Assembly (NCBI GenBank): GCA_024405735.1
Contig: JAKSOF010000001.1
Coordinates: forward strand, 1-64,000
Reading direction: 5' to 3'
Length of the DNA: 64,000 nucleotides
From: Victivallaceae bacterium
GTDB lineage: Bacteria > Verrucomicrobiota > Lentisphaeria > Victivallales > Victivallaceae
Shown one piece after another: positions 7,443 to 16,436 of the stretch (position 1 is the first letter of the stretch; the number at the start of each line of letters is the position of its first letter). A program made the position numbers and the translations under genes. Under the pieces are notes generated by a model, which saw only the letters and a program-made list of their open reading frames with translations, searched no databases and was not told where the DNA came from.

Positions 7443-8670
7443 ATCGTGTGCGCGCCGCCGCCGCGAGTTTTCCGCTCGAAAAGGCGAATTGCAGATTGTA
7501 ACCGCCGCACGGTCCTGTGAGGTCGAGCATTTCTCCGGCGAAAAAGAGATCGCGCACAAGTTTGCTTTCCATGGTTTTCGGATCGACTTCGCGCAGATCG
7601 ACGCCGCCGGACATCGCCATCGCCCGGGACATCGGGCAGAGTTCCCGGAGCGTCAGAGGCTGTTTTTTGAGCGAATTTGTCAGGGAAATGATCGCGGCGT
7701 TGGAAAGATCCATATTGAGTTTTTCCTCCCCGACGCTGTTTTGTACGAGGATGCGCGCGAGCGCCTGCGGCAAAAATTTCCCGAGCGAATTATGCACGTG
7801 CTTTTTGGGAGAACTCCGTCTTTCCGTTTCCCAGAAACCGTACCAGAAATCCCGGTCGAGTTCCGGCGTGAAATCAAGATGGAGCGTCAAATTTCCCGCT
7901 TCGGCAAAGGCGCGGTAGGCGTCGCGCGAGAGGTCGATCGCCGCCGGACCGGAAATGCCGTCCGCCGTAAAGAGCAGAATGCCGCGCGTCAGGCATTGTC
8001 TGCGTCCCGCGCCAAAAGTAAGTGCCGCATCGTCCAATGAGATGCCGGAAAGCGTCCGCACCCACGTTTCGGCGAGCAGTAACGGCGCCATCGCGGGGGA
8101 GGGCGCAATGATATGGTGGCCCGCATCCCGGCTTAAAGTCAATGCGGCGGAGGTGCCGCCCAGCGCCGGAGCCGCCGTGCCGCCGCCGGCGAGAATGACG
8201 CGGTCGGCGGCGAAAAATTCGCCTGACGCGATGACGCCGACGGCGCACTTGTTTTCGATGACGACGCGCTCCACTTGTTTGCGGCAGAATATCTTTCCGC
8301 CGTGGTCGAGGATCGGGCGCAAAAAGGCGTCCGCGATCTCGGAAGAGCGACCGCTTGCGGGGAAATAGCATCCGTCGCTTTGAAGGAGGATTTTTACGCC
8401 CCGTAACTTCAGATGCTTTAAAAGCCACGCTTGCGGCGCATAGTCAAGAGCATCTGCCATAAAACGCCCGTTGCGTCCGAAAGACGCCATGAATTTTTCT
8501 TCGGGCAAGTCGTGGCTGAAATTACATCTGCCGCCGCCCGTCGCCAGCAATTTGACGGCGGGGCGCGGAAGTTTTTCCAGAAGAAGCGTGTCGCAACCGC
8601 GTTCGACGCTGTGCAGCGCCGCCGAAAGTCCGGCGGGACCGCTTCCGCAGATGATGATTTTTTCCGGCAT
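7441..8670 (-). CDS. HI0933/YhiN-family FAD-dependent oxidoreductase
   Basis: A 409-residue flavoprotein. The N-terminal dinucleotide motif GSGPAGLSAAL is followed by LLEK and the family signature ATGGGRCNFSHD; the C-terminal FAD motif is GPCGGYNLQFAFSSGKLAA, preceded by AMSGGVDLREVDP. These define the HI0933/YhiN (BaiN-like) group, whose reactions are mostly unknown; some reduce steroid-type enones. The start is the ATG at 8670, preceded by AAGGAAAT and a strong promoter. An open frame continues upstream but lies across luxS and lacks family homology. Transcribed divergently from luxS. Confidence 0.87.
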   Translation of the reverse strand: MPEKIIICGSGPAGLSAALHSVERGCDTLLLEKLPRPAVKLLATGGGRCNFSHDLPEEKFMASFGRNGRFMADALDYAPQAWLLKHLKLRGVKILLQSDGCYFPASGRSSEIADAFLRPILDHGGKIFCRKQVERVVIENKCAVGVIASGEFFAADRVILAGGGTAAPALGGTSAALTLSRDAGHHIIAPSPAMAPLLLAETWVRTLSGISLDDAALTFGAGRRQCLTRGILLFTADGISGPAAIDLSRDAYRAFAEAGNLTLHLDFTPELDRDFWYGFWETERRSSPKKHVHNSLGKFLPQALARILVQNSVGEEKLNMDLSNAAIISLTNSLKKQPLTLRELCPMSRAMAMSGGVDLREVDPKTMESKLVRDLFFAGEMLDLTGPCGGYNLQFAFSSGKLAAAARTR

Positions 8671-8687
8671 CGTATTTCCTTTTTCAT

Positions 8688-8716
8688 AATATAGCGAAAA
8701 CTTGAAGCGTTTGCAA
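8688..8716 (-). promoter_or_regulatory. Promoter of the HI0933-family gene
   Basis: Minus strand: -35 TTGCAA (8716-8711), 17 bases, -10 TATATT (8693-8688). It stands back to back with the luxS promoter; only eight bases separate the two -35 boxes. Confidence 0.7.
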
Positions 8717-8724
8717 TCCTTTTG

Positions 8725-8753
8725 TTGCATAAAAGAGGCGTTGGCGGTATAGT
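8725..8753 (+). promoter_or_regulatory. luxS promoter
   Basis: -35 TTGCAT (8725-8730), 17 bases, -10 TATAGT (8748-8753), 31 bases before the luxS ATG. Confidence 0.7.
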
Positions 8754-8784
8754 ATATGAAAAACATCCCGGAGAAATTCAAGTT

Positions 8785-9291
8785 ATGCAAAAAGAAATCC
8801 CTTCGGTGACCTTTCAGGTCGATCACGAAAAAATGGATTGCGGCATTTTTTTGCCGATGACGGAAACGATTGGCGGCATCCCCGTCAAAACGCTGGACAT
8901 CCGCGTGGCGAAGCCTTATTGCGACGCCGTATTGACCACGGGCGAAGCGCATACCGTCGAGCATATGCTCGCGACGGGCGTGCGCGCGATCGCCGATGAG
9001 AAGATCAAGGTGCTTTACTTCGGACCGATGGGGTGTTGCACCGGATTTTATCTTTTGCTCGCCGGAAACTTTTCCGACCTTGAGGCGATCCGTTTTCTTC
9101 GCGCGGGCACGGAAAAGGCGCTTGAAATGACGGTTTGCCCCGCCGCCAACCGCCGTCAATGCGGCAACTGCCTGACGTTGCTCCCCGTCGGAAAAGTCCG
9201 TCCGGTACTGGAAAAGATCCGCGATCTTTGTCTTGCGTGTGAAGCGCGCAACGGGTTTGACACTTATACTTATCTGGAGCCGTCCCGATGA
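8785..9291 (+). CDS. luxS: S-ribosylhomocysteine lyase
   Basis: A 168-residue metalloenzyme that splits S-ribosylhomocysteine into homocysteine and DPD, the precursor of autoinducer-2, within the activated methyl cycle that starts at MetK. The metal motif HTVEHMLAT and the GPMGCCTGFY segment are present, and the second Cys-rich segment ANRRQCGNC supplies the third ligand. The start at 8785 has GGAGAA upstream; a frame extending back to 8722 would overlap the promoter. First gene of a three-gene unit with an unknown protein and nudC. AI-2 production follows from the family; signalling use is not shown. Confidence 0.92.
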   Translation: MQKEIPSVTFQVDHEKMDCGIFLPMTETIGGIPVKTLDIRVAKPYCDAVLTTGEAHTVEHMLATGVRAIADEKIKVLYFGPMGCCTGFYLLLAGNFSDLEAIRFLRAGTEKALEMTVCPAANRRQCGNCLTLLPVGKVRPVLEKIRDLCLACEARNGFDTYTYLEPSR

Positions 9292-9611
9292 ATGGTTACG
9301 AGATGCGGCAGGGAACCGTTTACCGCCGCCGCGCCGACGGCGGCAAATTCCTTTTGATCCACCACAATCCGATGGGGATGGAGTCGCTGATCCTGCCGGA
9401 AAAAGCGGGCGCGTTTGATGTCGCTTCCCCCTCGCTGTTGGGGATCGACACCTTGATCGCGATGCGTCAGTCCGGCGAATTCGAGGATACGGGCGACCTG
9501 CCTGCAAAAGAAGTCGCCGCATTGATCGGCAAAATGATCGTTTCCGGCGGCGTGACGCGGGAAATCGCCGAAATGCTGAAAAACGTGTGCGACGAACTGG
9601 AAAAGCGTTAA
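9288..9611 (+). CDS. Small unknown protein translationally coupled to luxS
   Basis: A 107-residue protein not recognised. Its ATG overlaps the luxS stop (ATGA). The N-terminal half is basic and beta-rich (GTVYRRRADGGKFLLIHHNPMG), the C-terminal half is helical and acidic, ending in EIAEMLKNVCDELEKR. There is no signal peptide or membrane segment. It is followed one base later by nudC. Position suggests a role connected with luxS or nucleotide clean-up, but nothing in the sequence demonstrates this. Confidence 0.7.
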   Translation: MNGYEMRQGTVYRRRADGGKFLLIHHNPMGMESLILPEKAGAFDVASPSLLGIDTLIAMRQSGEFEDTGDLPAKEVAALIGKMIVSGGVTREIAEMLKNVCDELEKR

Positions 9612-9612
9612 G

Positions 9613-10437
9613 ATGTTTCTCGTCAATCCGGTCCAATATCCGTTTGTACCTGCCGGAACGTGCGATGCCGCTTCGCGCATCGTCGCGATTTCCGGCGCGG
9701 ACGTGCTGACAAACGGAAAATTGCATTTGCCGCAGTTAAAGGAACTTCATTTTGCCGGAAACACGATGCTTCTTGCCGTCGGCGAAATCGACGGCGCGCC
9801 GTGTTTCGTCTGCCGTTATCCCGAAAAGGAAATCCCCGCCGGATTTTCCTTTGTCCCCGGCCGCTTTCTCCTTGCCGGAGCCGATTTTTCCACCCGCGAA
9901 GCTTTTTGCCGAGCCCGGGAAATGCTGTTGTGGCGCGAAAGTCACCGCTTTTGCGGCAAGTGCGGCGGAGCGTTGACGCCGTCAACAAACGATCTGGCGA
10001 TGAAGTGTCCCGCTTGCGGCGCGCTCTATTTCCCGCAGATCGCCCCCGCCGTGATCGTCGCGATCACGCGCAATGACGGCGGGGAGATCCTGTTGGCGCA
10101 CAATCACCGTTTTGCCGACGGCGTTTTCAGCCTGATCGCGGGCTTTGTCGAAGCCGGAGAAACGGCGGAGGAAGCCGTCCACCGCGAGATCAGGGAGGAA
10201 ACCGGGATCGAAGTCGACGGTCTGCGTTATCTCGCCAGTCAGTCCTGGCCTTTTCCCAACAGTCTGATGCTCGCCTTTTCCGCCCGGTACGCCGGCGGTG
10301 AGATCATCGTCGATCACAACGAACTTGCCGAATGCAACTGGTATAAAAAAGGCGCGTTGCCGAAACTCCCGGAAAAGGGCAGTATCGCACGCGCCGTGCT
10401 GGATGCTTTTGAAGGAAAAAACGGGATCCCCCTTTGA
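9613..10437 (+). CDS. nudC: NADH pyrophosphatase / NAD-cap hydrolase
   Basis: A 274-residue NudC-type Nudix protein. It has an N-terminal beta domain, a zinc ribbon CGKC...CPAC at about 113-133, and a Nudix box starting GFVEAGETAEEAVHREI at about 177 and ending REETGIEVDG, followed by the NudC-specific SQSWPFPNSLM motif. It hydrolyses NAD(H) to NMN(H) and AMP and removes NAD caps from RNA in studied bacteria. Third gene of the luxS unit; convergent with hisD, with the two stop codons directly adjacent. Confidence 0.93.
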   Translation: MFLVNPVQYPFVPAGTCDAASRIVAISGADVLTNGKLHLPQLKELHFAGNTMLLAVGEIDGAPCFVCRYPEKEIPAGFSFVPGRFLLAGADFSTREAFCRAREMLLWRESHRFCGKCGGALTPSTNDLAMKCPACGALYFPQIAPAVIVAITRNDGGEILLAHNHRFADGVFSLIAGFVEAGETAEEAVHREIREETGIEVDGLRYLASQSWPFPNSLMLAFSARYAGGEIIVDHNELAECNWYKKGALPKLPEKGSIARAVLDAFEGKNGIPL

Positions 10438-11721
10438 TTATTTCTCCTTGCGGATGCTTCCGGCGTTGCCGTGCGCGGCAAGCATTTCCATCGCGCCGAA
10501 ACGCTCGATGATGCCGATCTCTTTTTGCAACGCCTTTTGCGTGTATTTGACGATGCTGGTGCGCCGCATAAAGGAAACCGTTTCCAGACCGTTGAAAGCG
10601 CGGGCGCTCCCCGCCGTGGGCAGCACGTGCGACGGTCCGGCGCAGAAGTCTCCGGCGGGTTCCGGAGTCCAGTCGCCGAGGAAAATCGCTCCGGCGGCGG
10701 TGATCTTTTTTGCGTATTTTTCCGGATTTTCCGTCTGGATCTCCAGATGTTCCGGTGCGTAACTGCTCGCGAGACGGCACGCCTCATCCAGATTTTTCGT
10801 GCAAATGAGGAACATCCCCTTGTCCATCACTTTTTTGACGGTTTCGATGCGGGGAAGTTTCGCCGCTTGTTTTTCGACTTCGGTCGCGACCGCGTCGAGG
10901 AGTTTCTGACTGTCGCTGACCAGCACCGCCTGTTCCAAGCCGGAGCCGTGCTCCGCCTGACTGAGCAAGTCCGCGGCGATGAAAGAAACGTTGGCGCGGC
11001 GGTCGGCGACGATCAGAATTTCCGATGGTCCGGCGACGAGGTCGATCCCCACTTTGCCGAAAAGCAGTTTTTTGGCGGCGGTGACATAGGCGTTGCCGGG
11101 GCCGACGATCTTTTCGACCGGGCGGATCGTTTCGGTGCCGAGCGCGAGCGCGGCGACGCCGTAAACGCCGCCGAGCCGGTAGATTTCTTTCACTCCGGCG
11201 CATTTCATCGCGTAGAGCGTCGCGGGAGGAATGTTGCCCGGGGGCGTCACGGCGACGATCTCCTTGACGCCCGCCGCCTTGGCGATGCCGGCGGTGTGCA
11301 ACACGGTCGAAACCAGCGGCGCGGTGCCGCCCGGGATGTAGACCCCGACGCGATCAAGCGGCGTATATTTTTCACCGAGTTTCACTCCGCTGCGGGGCGA
11401 AAAACTCCAGTTGAGCGGCTTCGTGACGCGGGCGAAATCCGTGATCTGCTTCAAGGCGGAGCGGATCGCTTTTTTGTCGGCGGCGGGCAGTTTTTTGATC
11501 GCCGCTTCAACTTCCGGCGCGCTTACCTGAAACATTTCGGGCGTCAATTTGACGTGATCGAATTTTTCGGCAAAACGCACGAGCGCGCGGTTTCCTTCCG
11601 CGCGGACGGCGTCGATGATCTCGCGCGCCGCCGTTTCCGCTTGCGGCGGATAGGCGGGGCGGTCGAATAAAGCGGCGCAACGCGCCTCGAAATCGGCTTG
11701 CTTAAAGGAAAGTCGGATCAT
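10438..11721 (-). CDS. hisD: Histidinol dehydrogenase
   Basis: A 427-residue zinc enzyme for the last two oxidations of histidine synthesis. Family segments are seen in order: YIPGGTAPLVSTVLH, the nucleotide-region VGPGNAYVTAAK, KVGIDLVAGPSEILIVAD, the zinc-site LSQAEHGSG and the C-terminal APEHLEIQ and GPSHVLPT. Length matches the family. It is the last gene of ilvE-panC-hisD; no other his genes are nearby. Its stop codon abuts that of nudC. Confidence 0.95.
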   Translation of the reverse strand: MIRLSFKQADFEARCAALFDRPAYPPQAETAAREIIDAVRAEGNRALVRFAEKFDHVKLTPEMFQVSAPEVEAAIKKLPAADKKAIRSALKQITDFARVTKPLNWSFSPRSGVKLGEKYTPLDRVGVYIPGGTAPLVSTVLHTAGIAKAAGVKEIVAVTPPGNIPPATLYAMKCAGVKEIYRLGGVYGVAALALGTETIRPVEKIVGPGNAYVTAAKKLLFGKVGIDLVAGPSEILIVADRRANVSFIAADLLSQAEHGSGLEQAVLVSDSQKLLDAVATEVEKQAAKLPRIETVKKVMDKGMFLICTKNLDEACRLASSYAPEHLEIQTENPEKYAKKITAAGAIFLGDWTPEPAGDFCAGPSHVLPTAGSARAFNGLETVSFMRRTSIVKYTQKALQKEIGIIERFGAMEMLAAHGNAGSIRKEK

Positions 11722-11739
11722 TTTTTCCTCTTGTTTCTT

Positions 11740-12582
11740 TTAAAGATCAAACATTTCGTTGTCGATCAGCCGCGTCGTGCCGAAAAAGGCGGCGGCTGCG
11801 ACGATGAGACGGCGTGTTTTTTTAGTCGGCGCCTCCAATGTTTCGGTATCAAGCGCGGAAACGTAATCGACACGACCTCCGGCGGCGGTGATGACCGCTT
11901 TTGCGTTGTGAAGCGCGACGTCGATCTTTCCGGGGTCGGCGATGATCGCCGCTTTGGCACCGAGGAGCGATTGGTGGATGGCGAGCGCCCGCTGTCTTTC
12001 ATCCTGCGAGAGATAGCGGTTGCGCGAACTCGTCGCCAGACCGTCCTCGTCGCGGATGAGTTTCCCGTTGATGATCTCGATCGGGAAATCAAGGTCGCGC
12101 ACCATGCGCTTGATGACAAGAAGCTGTTGTGCGTCCTTTTCGCCGAAAACGGCGAAATCCGGCTGGGCGAGGTGAAAAAGTTTCGTTACCACCGTCGTCA
12201 CTCCGCGGAAAAAAGTCGGACGGCTCGCGCCGCACAAGGGGCGCGACAGCATCATCTCGTTGACAAAGGTCGAGGCATCGGCATCGTACATTTCCGACGG
12301 CTCCGGGGCAAAAACGACGTCGACTTTGTGCTCTTCGCACATTTTGGCGTCGCGCTCGAAGTCGCGCGGATAACTGTCGAAATCCTCGTTGGGCGCGAAT
12401 TGGGTCGGGTTGACGAAAACGGAAACGATCACGACGTCCGCCTTGGCGCGGGCGATGTCGATCAGCGACATATGACCCTTGTGCAGAAATCCCATCGTCG
12501 GCACGAGCGCGATCGTCCTGCCGGAGCGTCTGGTTTCAAGCGCGAATTTCTGCAGTTCTTTTTTCGTTTTGAAAACGGTCAT
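11740..12582 (-). CDS. panC: Pantothenate synthetase
   Basis: A 280-residue ATP-dependent ligase joining pantoate and beta-alanine, supplying the pathway that ends in CoA. The nucleotidyltransferase motif PTMGFLHKGHMSL (28-40) is present with FVNPTQF, the FGEKDAQQL segment, and the ATP-loop RDEDGLATSSRNRYL. Length is normal. It begins two bases after the ilvE stop, so is co-translated with it. Another CoA gene, coaE, is at 18410. Confidence 0.95.
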   Translation of the reverse strand: MTVFKTKKELQKFALETRRSGRTIALVPTMGFLHKGHMSLIDIARAKADVVIVSVFVNPTQFAPNEDFDSYPRDFERDAKMCEEHKVDVVFAPEPSEMYDADASTFVNEMMLSRPLCGASRPTFFRGVTTVVTKLFHLAQPDFAVFGEKDAQQLLVIKRMVRDLDFPIEIINGKLIRDEDGLATSSRNRYLSQDERQRALAIHQSLLGAKAAIIADPGKIDVALHNAKAVITAAGGRVDYVSALDTETLEAPTKKTRRLIVAAAAFFGTTRLIDNEMFDL

Positions 12583-12584
12583 TT

Positions 12585-13595
12585 TTACGCTTCCACCATC
12601 CAGTTGTGGGTGTCTTCGATCTCGCCGTGCTGGATCGCCATCATACGGTCGTAAAGTTTCTTGAGCTGAGGACCGATCTCCGTCAGATGGTAATCGTAGA
12701 CTTCATCGCCGAAAAAGATCCTGCCGACGGGCGTCAGCACGACTGCGGTGCCGCAGGCGGCGATCTCCGCGAAATCGGGCAATTCGGTCGCCCGCACCTG
12801 ACGGCGCTCGACCGGCATTCCGAGATCGGCGGCGACGGTCATCAGCGACTTGTTGGTCACCGAGGGCAGAATGGAGTTCGAGAGACTCGTCACATATTTG
12901 CCGTCCTTGGTGATCGCGAGGAAGTTGCTGGTGCTGAATTCATCGACGAAAGTGTGCGTCGCGGGGTCGAGGAAAAGCGCGACGGGGCAATGGTATTTCT
13001 CTTTGCAGATCTTGCTCGAAAGCAGACTTGCGGCGTAGTTTCCCGCCGCCTTGATGTGTCCGGTGCCGTGCGGCGCCGCGCGGTCGTAGTCGATCGAAAC
13101 CATCGCGTCGACCGGTTTGATGCCGCCCTTGTAATAAGGACCGACCGGCATCACCATGATGACCAGTTCGTACTCATTGCTCGCGTTGACGCCGATCTGC
13201 GGTTGCGTGCCGAACATGACCGGGCGGATGTAGAGCGAACCGCCGGTGCCGTAGGGCGGCACATAGTCGATATTGTCGCGGACAACGGTTTTTACCGCCT
13301 CGATGAAGCGTTCTTCCGGAAATTCCGCCATCACGAGCTGACGGGCGGAACTGTTGAGCCGTTTCGCGTTTTCATCGGGGCGGAAAATACGCACTTTGCC
13401 GTCCTTGCAGGCAAAGGCTTTCATCCCCTCGAAGATCGCCTGTCCGTAATGCAGCACGTTGGCGGCGACCGACATGGAAATGTTGAAATCCTCCGTCAGA
13501 CGCCCCTCGTCCCACTGTCCGTTGGCGTAGTGGAAGCGGATGTTGCTCCGCGTTTGACTGAAAGCGAAACCCAGTTTGTCCCATTCGATATTCAT
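12585..13595 (-). CDS. ilvE: Branched-chain amino acid aminotransferase
   Basis: A 336-residue fold-type IV PLP enzyme of the type II BCAT group, interconverting Leu/Ile/Val and their 2-oxoacids. The PLP lysine is K182 in HIKAAGNYAASLL; other family marks are HYGQAIFEGMKAF, RPVMFGTQPQIGV, VDEFSTSNFLAI and ACGTAVVLTPVG. The ATG at 13595 has AGAGGTGG upstream and lies close to a promoter; an earlier in-frame ATG would place the promoter inside the gene. The branched-chain 2-oxoacid link with panC (pantoate derives from 2-oxoisovalerate) makes the pairing sensible. Confidence 0.94.
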   Translation of the reverse strand: MNIEWDKLGFAFSQTRSNIRFHYANGQWDEGRLTEDFNISMSVAANVLHYGQAIFEGMKAFACKDGKVRIFRPDENAKRLNSSARQLVMAEFPEERFIEAVKTVVRDNIDYVPPYGTGGSLYIRPVMFGTQPQIGVNASNEYELVIMVMPVGPYYKGGIKPVDAMVSIDYDRAAPHGTGHIKAAGNYAASLLSSKICKEKYHCPVALFLDPATHTFVDEFSTSNFLAITKDGKYVTSLSNSILPSVTNKSLMTVAADLGMPVERRQVRATELPDFAEIAACGTAVVLTPVGRIFFGDEVYDYHLTEIGPQLKKLYDRMMAIQHGEIEDTHNWMVEA

Positions 13596-13641
13596 CACTT
13601 TACCACCTCTATATATTTCGGGTTGACGTTCAAATATATAA

Positions 13642-13670
13642 AATATACTCCGTTTTACCGTCAATATCAA
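13642..13670 (-). promoter_or_regulatory. Promoter of ilvE-panC-hisD
   Basis: Minus strand: -35 TTGATA (13670-13665), 17 bases, -10 TATATT (13647-13642), in an AT-rich stretch. A second TATATT lies at 13638-13633. Confidence 0.6.
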
Positions 13671-13738
13671 GAAAAAAGCGCGTTTTCGTCGCAGAATAAA
13701 AATTTTTTGAAAAAAAACGGCAATTTTTGGATTTGCGA

Positions 13739-13767
13739 TTGGAAAAAATTTCAGAGCGCGTTATCTT
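13739..13767 (+). promoter_or_regulatory. Promoter of the Pal-like gene
   Basis: -35 TTGGAA (13739-13744), 17 bases, -10 TATCTT (13762-13767), about 65 bases before the ATG. The boxes are weaker than others in the window. Confidence 0.45.
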
Positions 13768-13831
13768 ATATGAGTAGGATAAAATCGAGAGATCGATCTT
13801 TCAATATCAACATTAAAAAGGTGTAGTGAAA

Positions 13832-14404
13832 ATGATGAAGCATTTCTTCCGTTGTGCCGCCGTCGCGGCGTTGTTCCTTGCCGTCGGTACGGGCTGTCAG
13901 AGCGAAAATCCGCAGGAAGACCTCTCTGCGGTCCCCTCCGCGTACGATGATCCCGCCAATATGACTGCGCTCAACGGCGGCGTCACCCCTTGGACAGACG
14001 GCGCCGCGAATCTCGACAGCGCGGACGCCAACGGCTGGCGCGTCGCGGACCCCAGCGGCAACCGCCTCGGTATGCCGGTCATCTATTTCGCCTACGATTC
14101 GGACGTGCTCGTTCCCAGCGAGACCGCCAATCTGGACAAGATCGCCAACTATATGCTCGGCAAGCCGAAACTTGCTCTGGTGATCGAGGGACACTGCGAC
14201 CAGCGCGGCACCGATGAATACAACCGCGCGCTCGGCGAACGCCGCGCCAATGCCATCCGCGCCTATCTCGCGCAAAAGGGCATCGCGGACAACCGGATGA
14301 ATACGATGAGTTTCGGCAAGGATAAGCCGGCGGTCGAGGGCAGCGGGGATTCGGTCTGGCGTCAGAACCGCCGCGGCGTGCCCGTGCCGATGATTATGCC
14401 GTAG
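13832..14404 (+). CDS. pal: Peptidoglycan-associated lipoprotein (OmpA-domain)
   Basis: A 190-residue outer-membrane lipoprotein. A signal peptide ends in the lipobox VGTGC; a low-complexity linker follows, then an OmpA C-terminal domain. Peptidoglycan-binding motifs are IYFAYDSD and GHCDQRGTDEYNRALGERRA, the classic diaminopimelate-contact region of Pal, and then NRRGVPV near the end. It anchors the outer membrane to the wall, normally with Tol proteins, which are not in the window. The ATG at 13832 has AAGGTG eight bases upstream; a GTG at 13826 is possible. A strong terminator follows. It is good evidence for a Gram-negative envelope. Confidence 0.88.
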   Translation: MMKHFFRCAAVAALFLAVGTGCQSENPQEDLSAVPSAYDDPANMTALNGGVTPWTDGAANLDSADANGWRVADPSGNRLGMPVIYFAYDSDVLVPSETANLDKIANYMLGKPKLALVIEGHCDQRGTDEYNRALGERRANAIRAYLAQKGIADNRMNTMSFGKDKPAVEGSGDSVWRQNRRGVPVPMIMP

Positions 14405-14429
14405 GTTATCGTTTTCAGTGATTTTTTAT

Positions 14430-14462
14430 CCGGCGGCGCGCAAAAACTCCGCCGGTTTTTTT
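14430..14462 (+). terminator. Intrinsic terminator after pal
   Basis: Stem CCGGCGG (14430-14436) / CCGCCGG (14449-14455) followed by seven T residues. Confidence 0.85.
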
Positions 14463-14485
14463 GCTTTTGAGAAAGAGGTAGTTTT

Positions 14486-15682
14486 ATGAGCAAGATCCGT
14501 GCGGAGCACGTTTTTACTTCCGAATCGGTTTCCGAGGGGCATCCCGACAAAGTCTGTGACCGGATCTCCGATTCGATCCTCGACGCCTGTCTGGAGCAGG
14601 ACCCCGACAGCCGCGTCGCCTGTGAAGCGCTGGCGACGACCGACCGGGTCGTTGTTTCCGGCGAGATCACGACGCGCGCCGAAGTCGATTGGGAAAAGAT
14701 CGTCCGTCAGGCGGTTCGCGAGATCGGATACGATCAGCCGGGGCTCGGCTTCAACGCCGACGATCTCAAGGTCGAAATTTATATCCACGCGCAAAGCCCC
14801 GATATTTCGCAGGGCGTGACCGCCGACGAGTCGGCGAATCACGAGCAGGGGGCAGGGGATCAGGGGATGATGTTCGGCTACGCGAGCGACGAGACCCCGG
14901 AATTGATGCCGGCGACGCTGATTTATTCGCACCGCATCGTGCAGGAATTTGCCCGCCGCCGCAAGAGCGATCCCGCCGTGGCGCAGTATTTGCGCCCCGA
15001 TGCCAAATCGCAGGTGTCGATCCGTTACCGCGACGGCCGTCCGGTGCGCGTCGAATCCATCGTGCTTTCGCATCAGCATACGGCAAATATGCCGAAGGAT
15101 TTTCTGGAAAATCTCACGCAGGAGATCGTCCGTCAGGTGATCCCTGCGGAATTGCTTTGCGGCGATGTGCGTTACTTTGTCAATCCGACGGGGCGTTTTG
15201 AGATCGGCGGTCCGCACGGCGATACGGGACTTACCGGACGCAAGATCATCGTCGACACCTACGGCGGCGTCGGTTCGCACGGCGGCGGCGCCTTTTCGGG
15301 CAAAGACCCCTCCAAGGTCGACCGTTCGGCGGCGTATTTCTGCCGCTATATCGCCAAAAACATCGTCGCCGCCAAGCTCGCGCACAAGTGCGAAGTTCAG
15401 GTTTCCTACGCGATCGGCGTCGCCCAGCCGTTGAGCATCAACGTCGACACTTACGGTACCGGAGTGCTCAACGATGCCGATTTTGAAAAACTTGTCCGCG
15501 CCGTTTTCGATCTCCGCCCGGCGGAAATCATCAAGTCGCTCGATTTGAAGCATCCGCGCGCGTGGCATTACCGCGATACAACGGCGTACGGACACTTCGG
15601 GCGTGATCTTTTCCCCTGGGAAAAATGCGACAAGGTCGACGCGCTCATTCAAATGGCTGGCGTTTTCCCGCGAAAAAAATAA
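14486..15682 (+). CDS. metK: S-adenosylmethionine synthetase
   Basis: A 398-residue enzyme forming SAM from methionine and ATP. Signatures are [55 protein letters not shown] (as shorter blocks at 15256-15330) and the C-terminal GHFGRD. Length is normal. It lies between the pal terminator and thyX; no SAM riboswitch fits in the 23 bases left. With luxS elsewhere in the window it completes part of the methyl cycle. Head of the run metK-thyX-mutM-lipoprotein-lexA-like. Confidence 0.96.
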   Translation: MSKIRAEHVFTSESVSEGHPDKVCDRISDSILDACLEQDPDSRVACEALATTDRVVVSGEITTRAEVDWEKIVRQAVREIGYDQPGLGFNADDLKVEIYIHAQSPDISQGVTADESANHEQGAGDQGMMFGYASDETPELMPATLIYSHRIVQEFARRRKSDPAVAQYLRPDAKSQVSIRYRDGRPVRVESIVLSHQHTANMPKDFLENLTQEIVRQVIPAELLCGDVRYFVNPTGRFEIGGPHGDTGLTGRKIIVDTYGGVGSHGGGAFSGKDPSKVDRSAAYFCRYIAKNIVAAKLAHKCEVQVSYAIGVAQPLSINVDTYGTGVLNDADFEKLVRAVFDLRPAEIIKSLDLKHPRAWHYRDTTAYGHFGRDLFPWEKCDKVDALIQMAGVFPRKK

Positions 15683-15716
15683 CCGGATCATTTCGAAAAA
15701 ATAAAGGAAAAGCAAG

Positions 15717-16412
15717 ATGGAACATCTCAACATCCCCCCCGAAAATCACGTCAAAGTGCTCGGCGGTCAGGGCTGGGTCGGTCTGATCGATCACCTCGGC
15801 AGCGAAAGCACCATCGTCAACGCCGCCCGGGTTTCCTTCGGCAAACTTAAAAAAGAGATGGATGAGCGCGACGTCAAACTGCTTGGTTATCTGATCGACA
15901 ACCGCCACACGAGTCCGCTGGAGCATCTCGTTTTTACTTTCAGCATCCATTGCCCCTTGTTCATCCGCGGTCAATGGCACCGCCACCGGACTTGGAGTTA
16001 CAACGAGATCAGCCGCCGCTACACGGAAATCGATATGGAATTCTACACGCCGGAGCATTTGCGCCGCCAGTCTGAAAACAACCGTCAGGCGTCTTATGCC
16101 GACCCCGATTTCGACGACGCCGCTTTGCGGGAGCAAATCGCCGCGCACAATCAGACTTCGCTGAAACTTTACGAAGACTTGCTTGCGGCGGGCGTCTGCC
16201 GCGAACAGGCGCGCGGAGTTCTGCCGCAGAATATGATGGTCACTTTTTGGGGTACGGTGGATCTCGCCAATCTGCTTCATTTTCTCGAATTGCGCGACAG
16301 CGATCACGCACAGGCGGAAATTCAGGAATACGCCAAGGCGATCAAGCAGTTGATCAAACCGATCATTCCCAACGTCGCCGCCTACTTCGCGGGCAAAGGA
16401 CAGGCGTGGTGA
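15717..16412 (+). CDS. thyX: Flavin-dependent thymidylate synthase
   Basis: A 231-residue FAD enzyme making dTMP from dUMP with methylene-THF and NAD(P)H. The ThyX motif RHRTWSYNEISRRY matches the RHRX7S consensus exactly, and ARVSFGK, HTSPLEH, LPQNMM and the C-terminal region are normal. It replaces ThyA and is common in anaerobes. It follows metK by 34 bases and precedes mutM. Confidence 0.95.
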   Translation: MEHLNIPPENHVKVLGGQGWVGLIDHLGSESTIVNAARVSFGKLKKEMDERDVKLLGYLIDNRHTSPLEHLVFTFSIHCPLFIRGQWHRHRTWSYNEISRRYTEIDMEFYTPEHLRRQSENNRQASYADPDFDDAALREQIAAHNQTSLKLYEDLLAAGVCREQARGVLPQNMMVTFWGTVDLANLLHFLELRDSDHAQAEIQEYAKAIKQLIKPIIPNVAAYFAGKGQAW

Positions 16413-16436
16413 TTTTTTAAGGGAAAAGTACGCACC

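Noticed and set aside
8671-9726. N-terminal extension of the HI0933-family flavoprotein to 761 residues
   Set aside because: The additional 352 residues lie antisense to luxS and its neighbours and lack homology. The ATG at 8670 is followed at once by the FAD motif and preceded by ribosome-binding site and promoter.
14405-14485. SAM riboswitch before metK
   Set aside because: The 81 bases are occupied by the pal terminator and the metK ribosome-binding site; no aptamer could fit.
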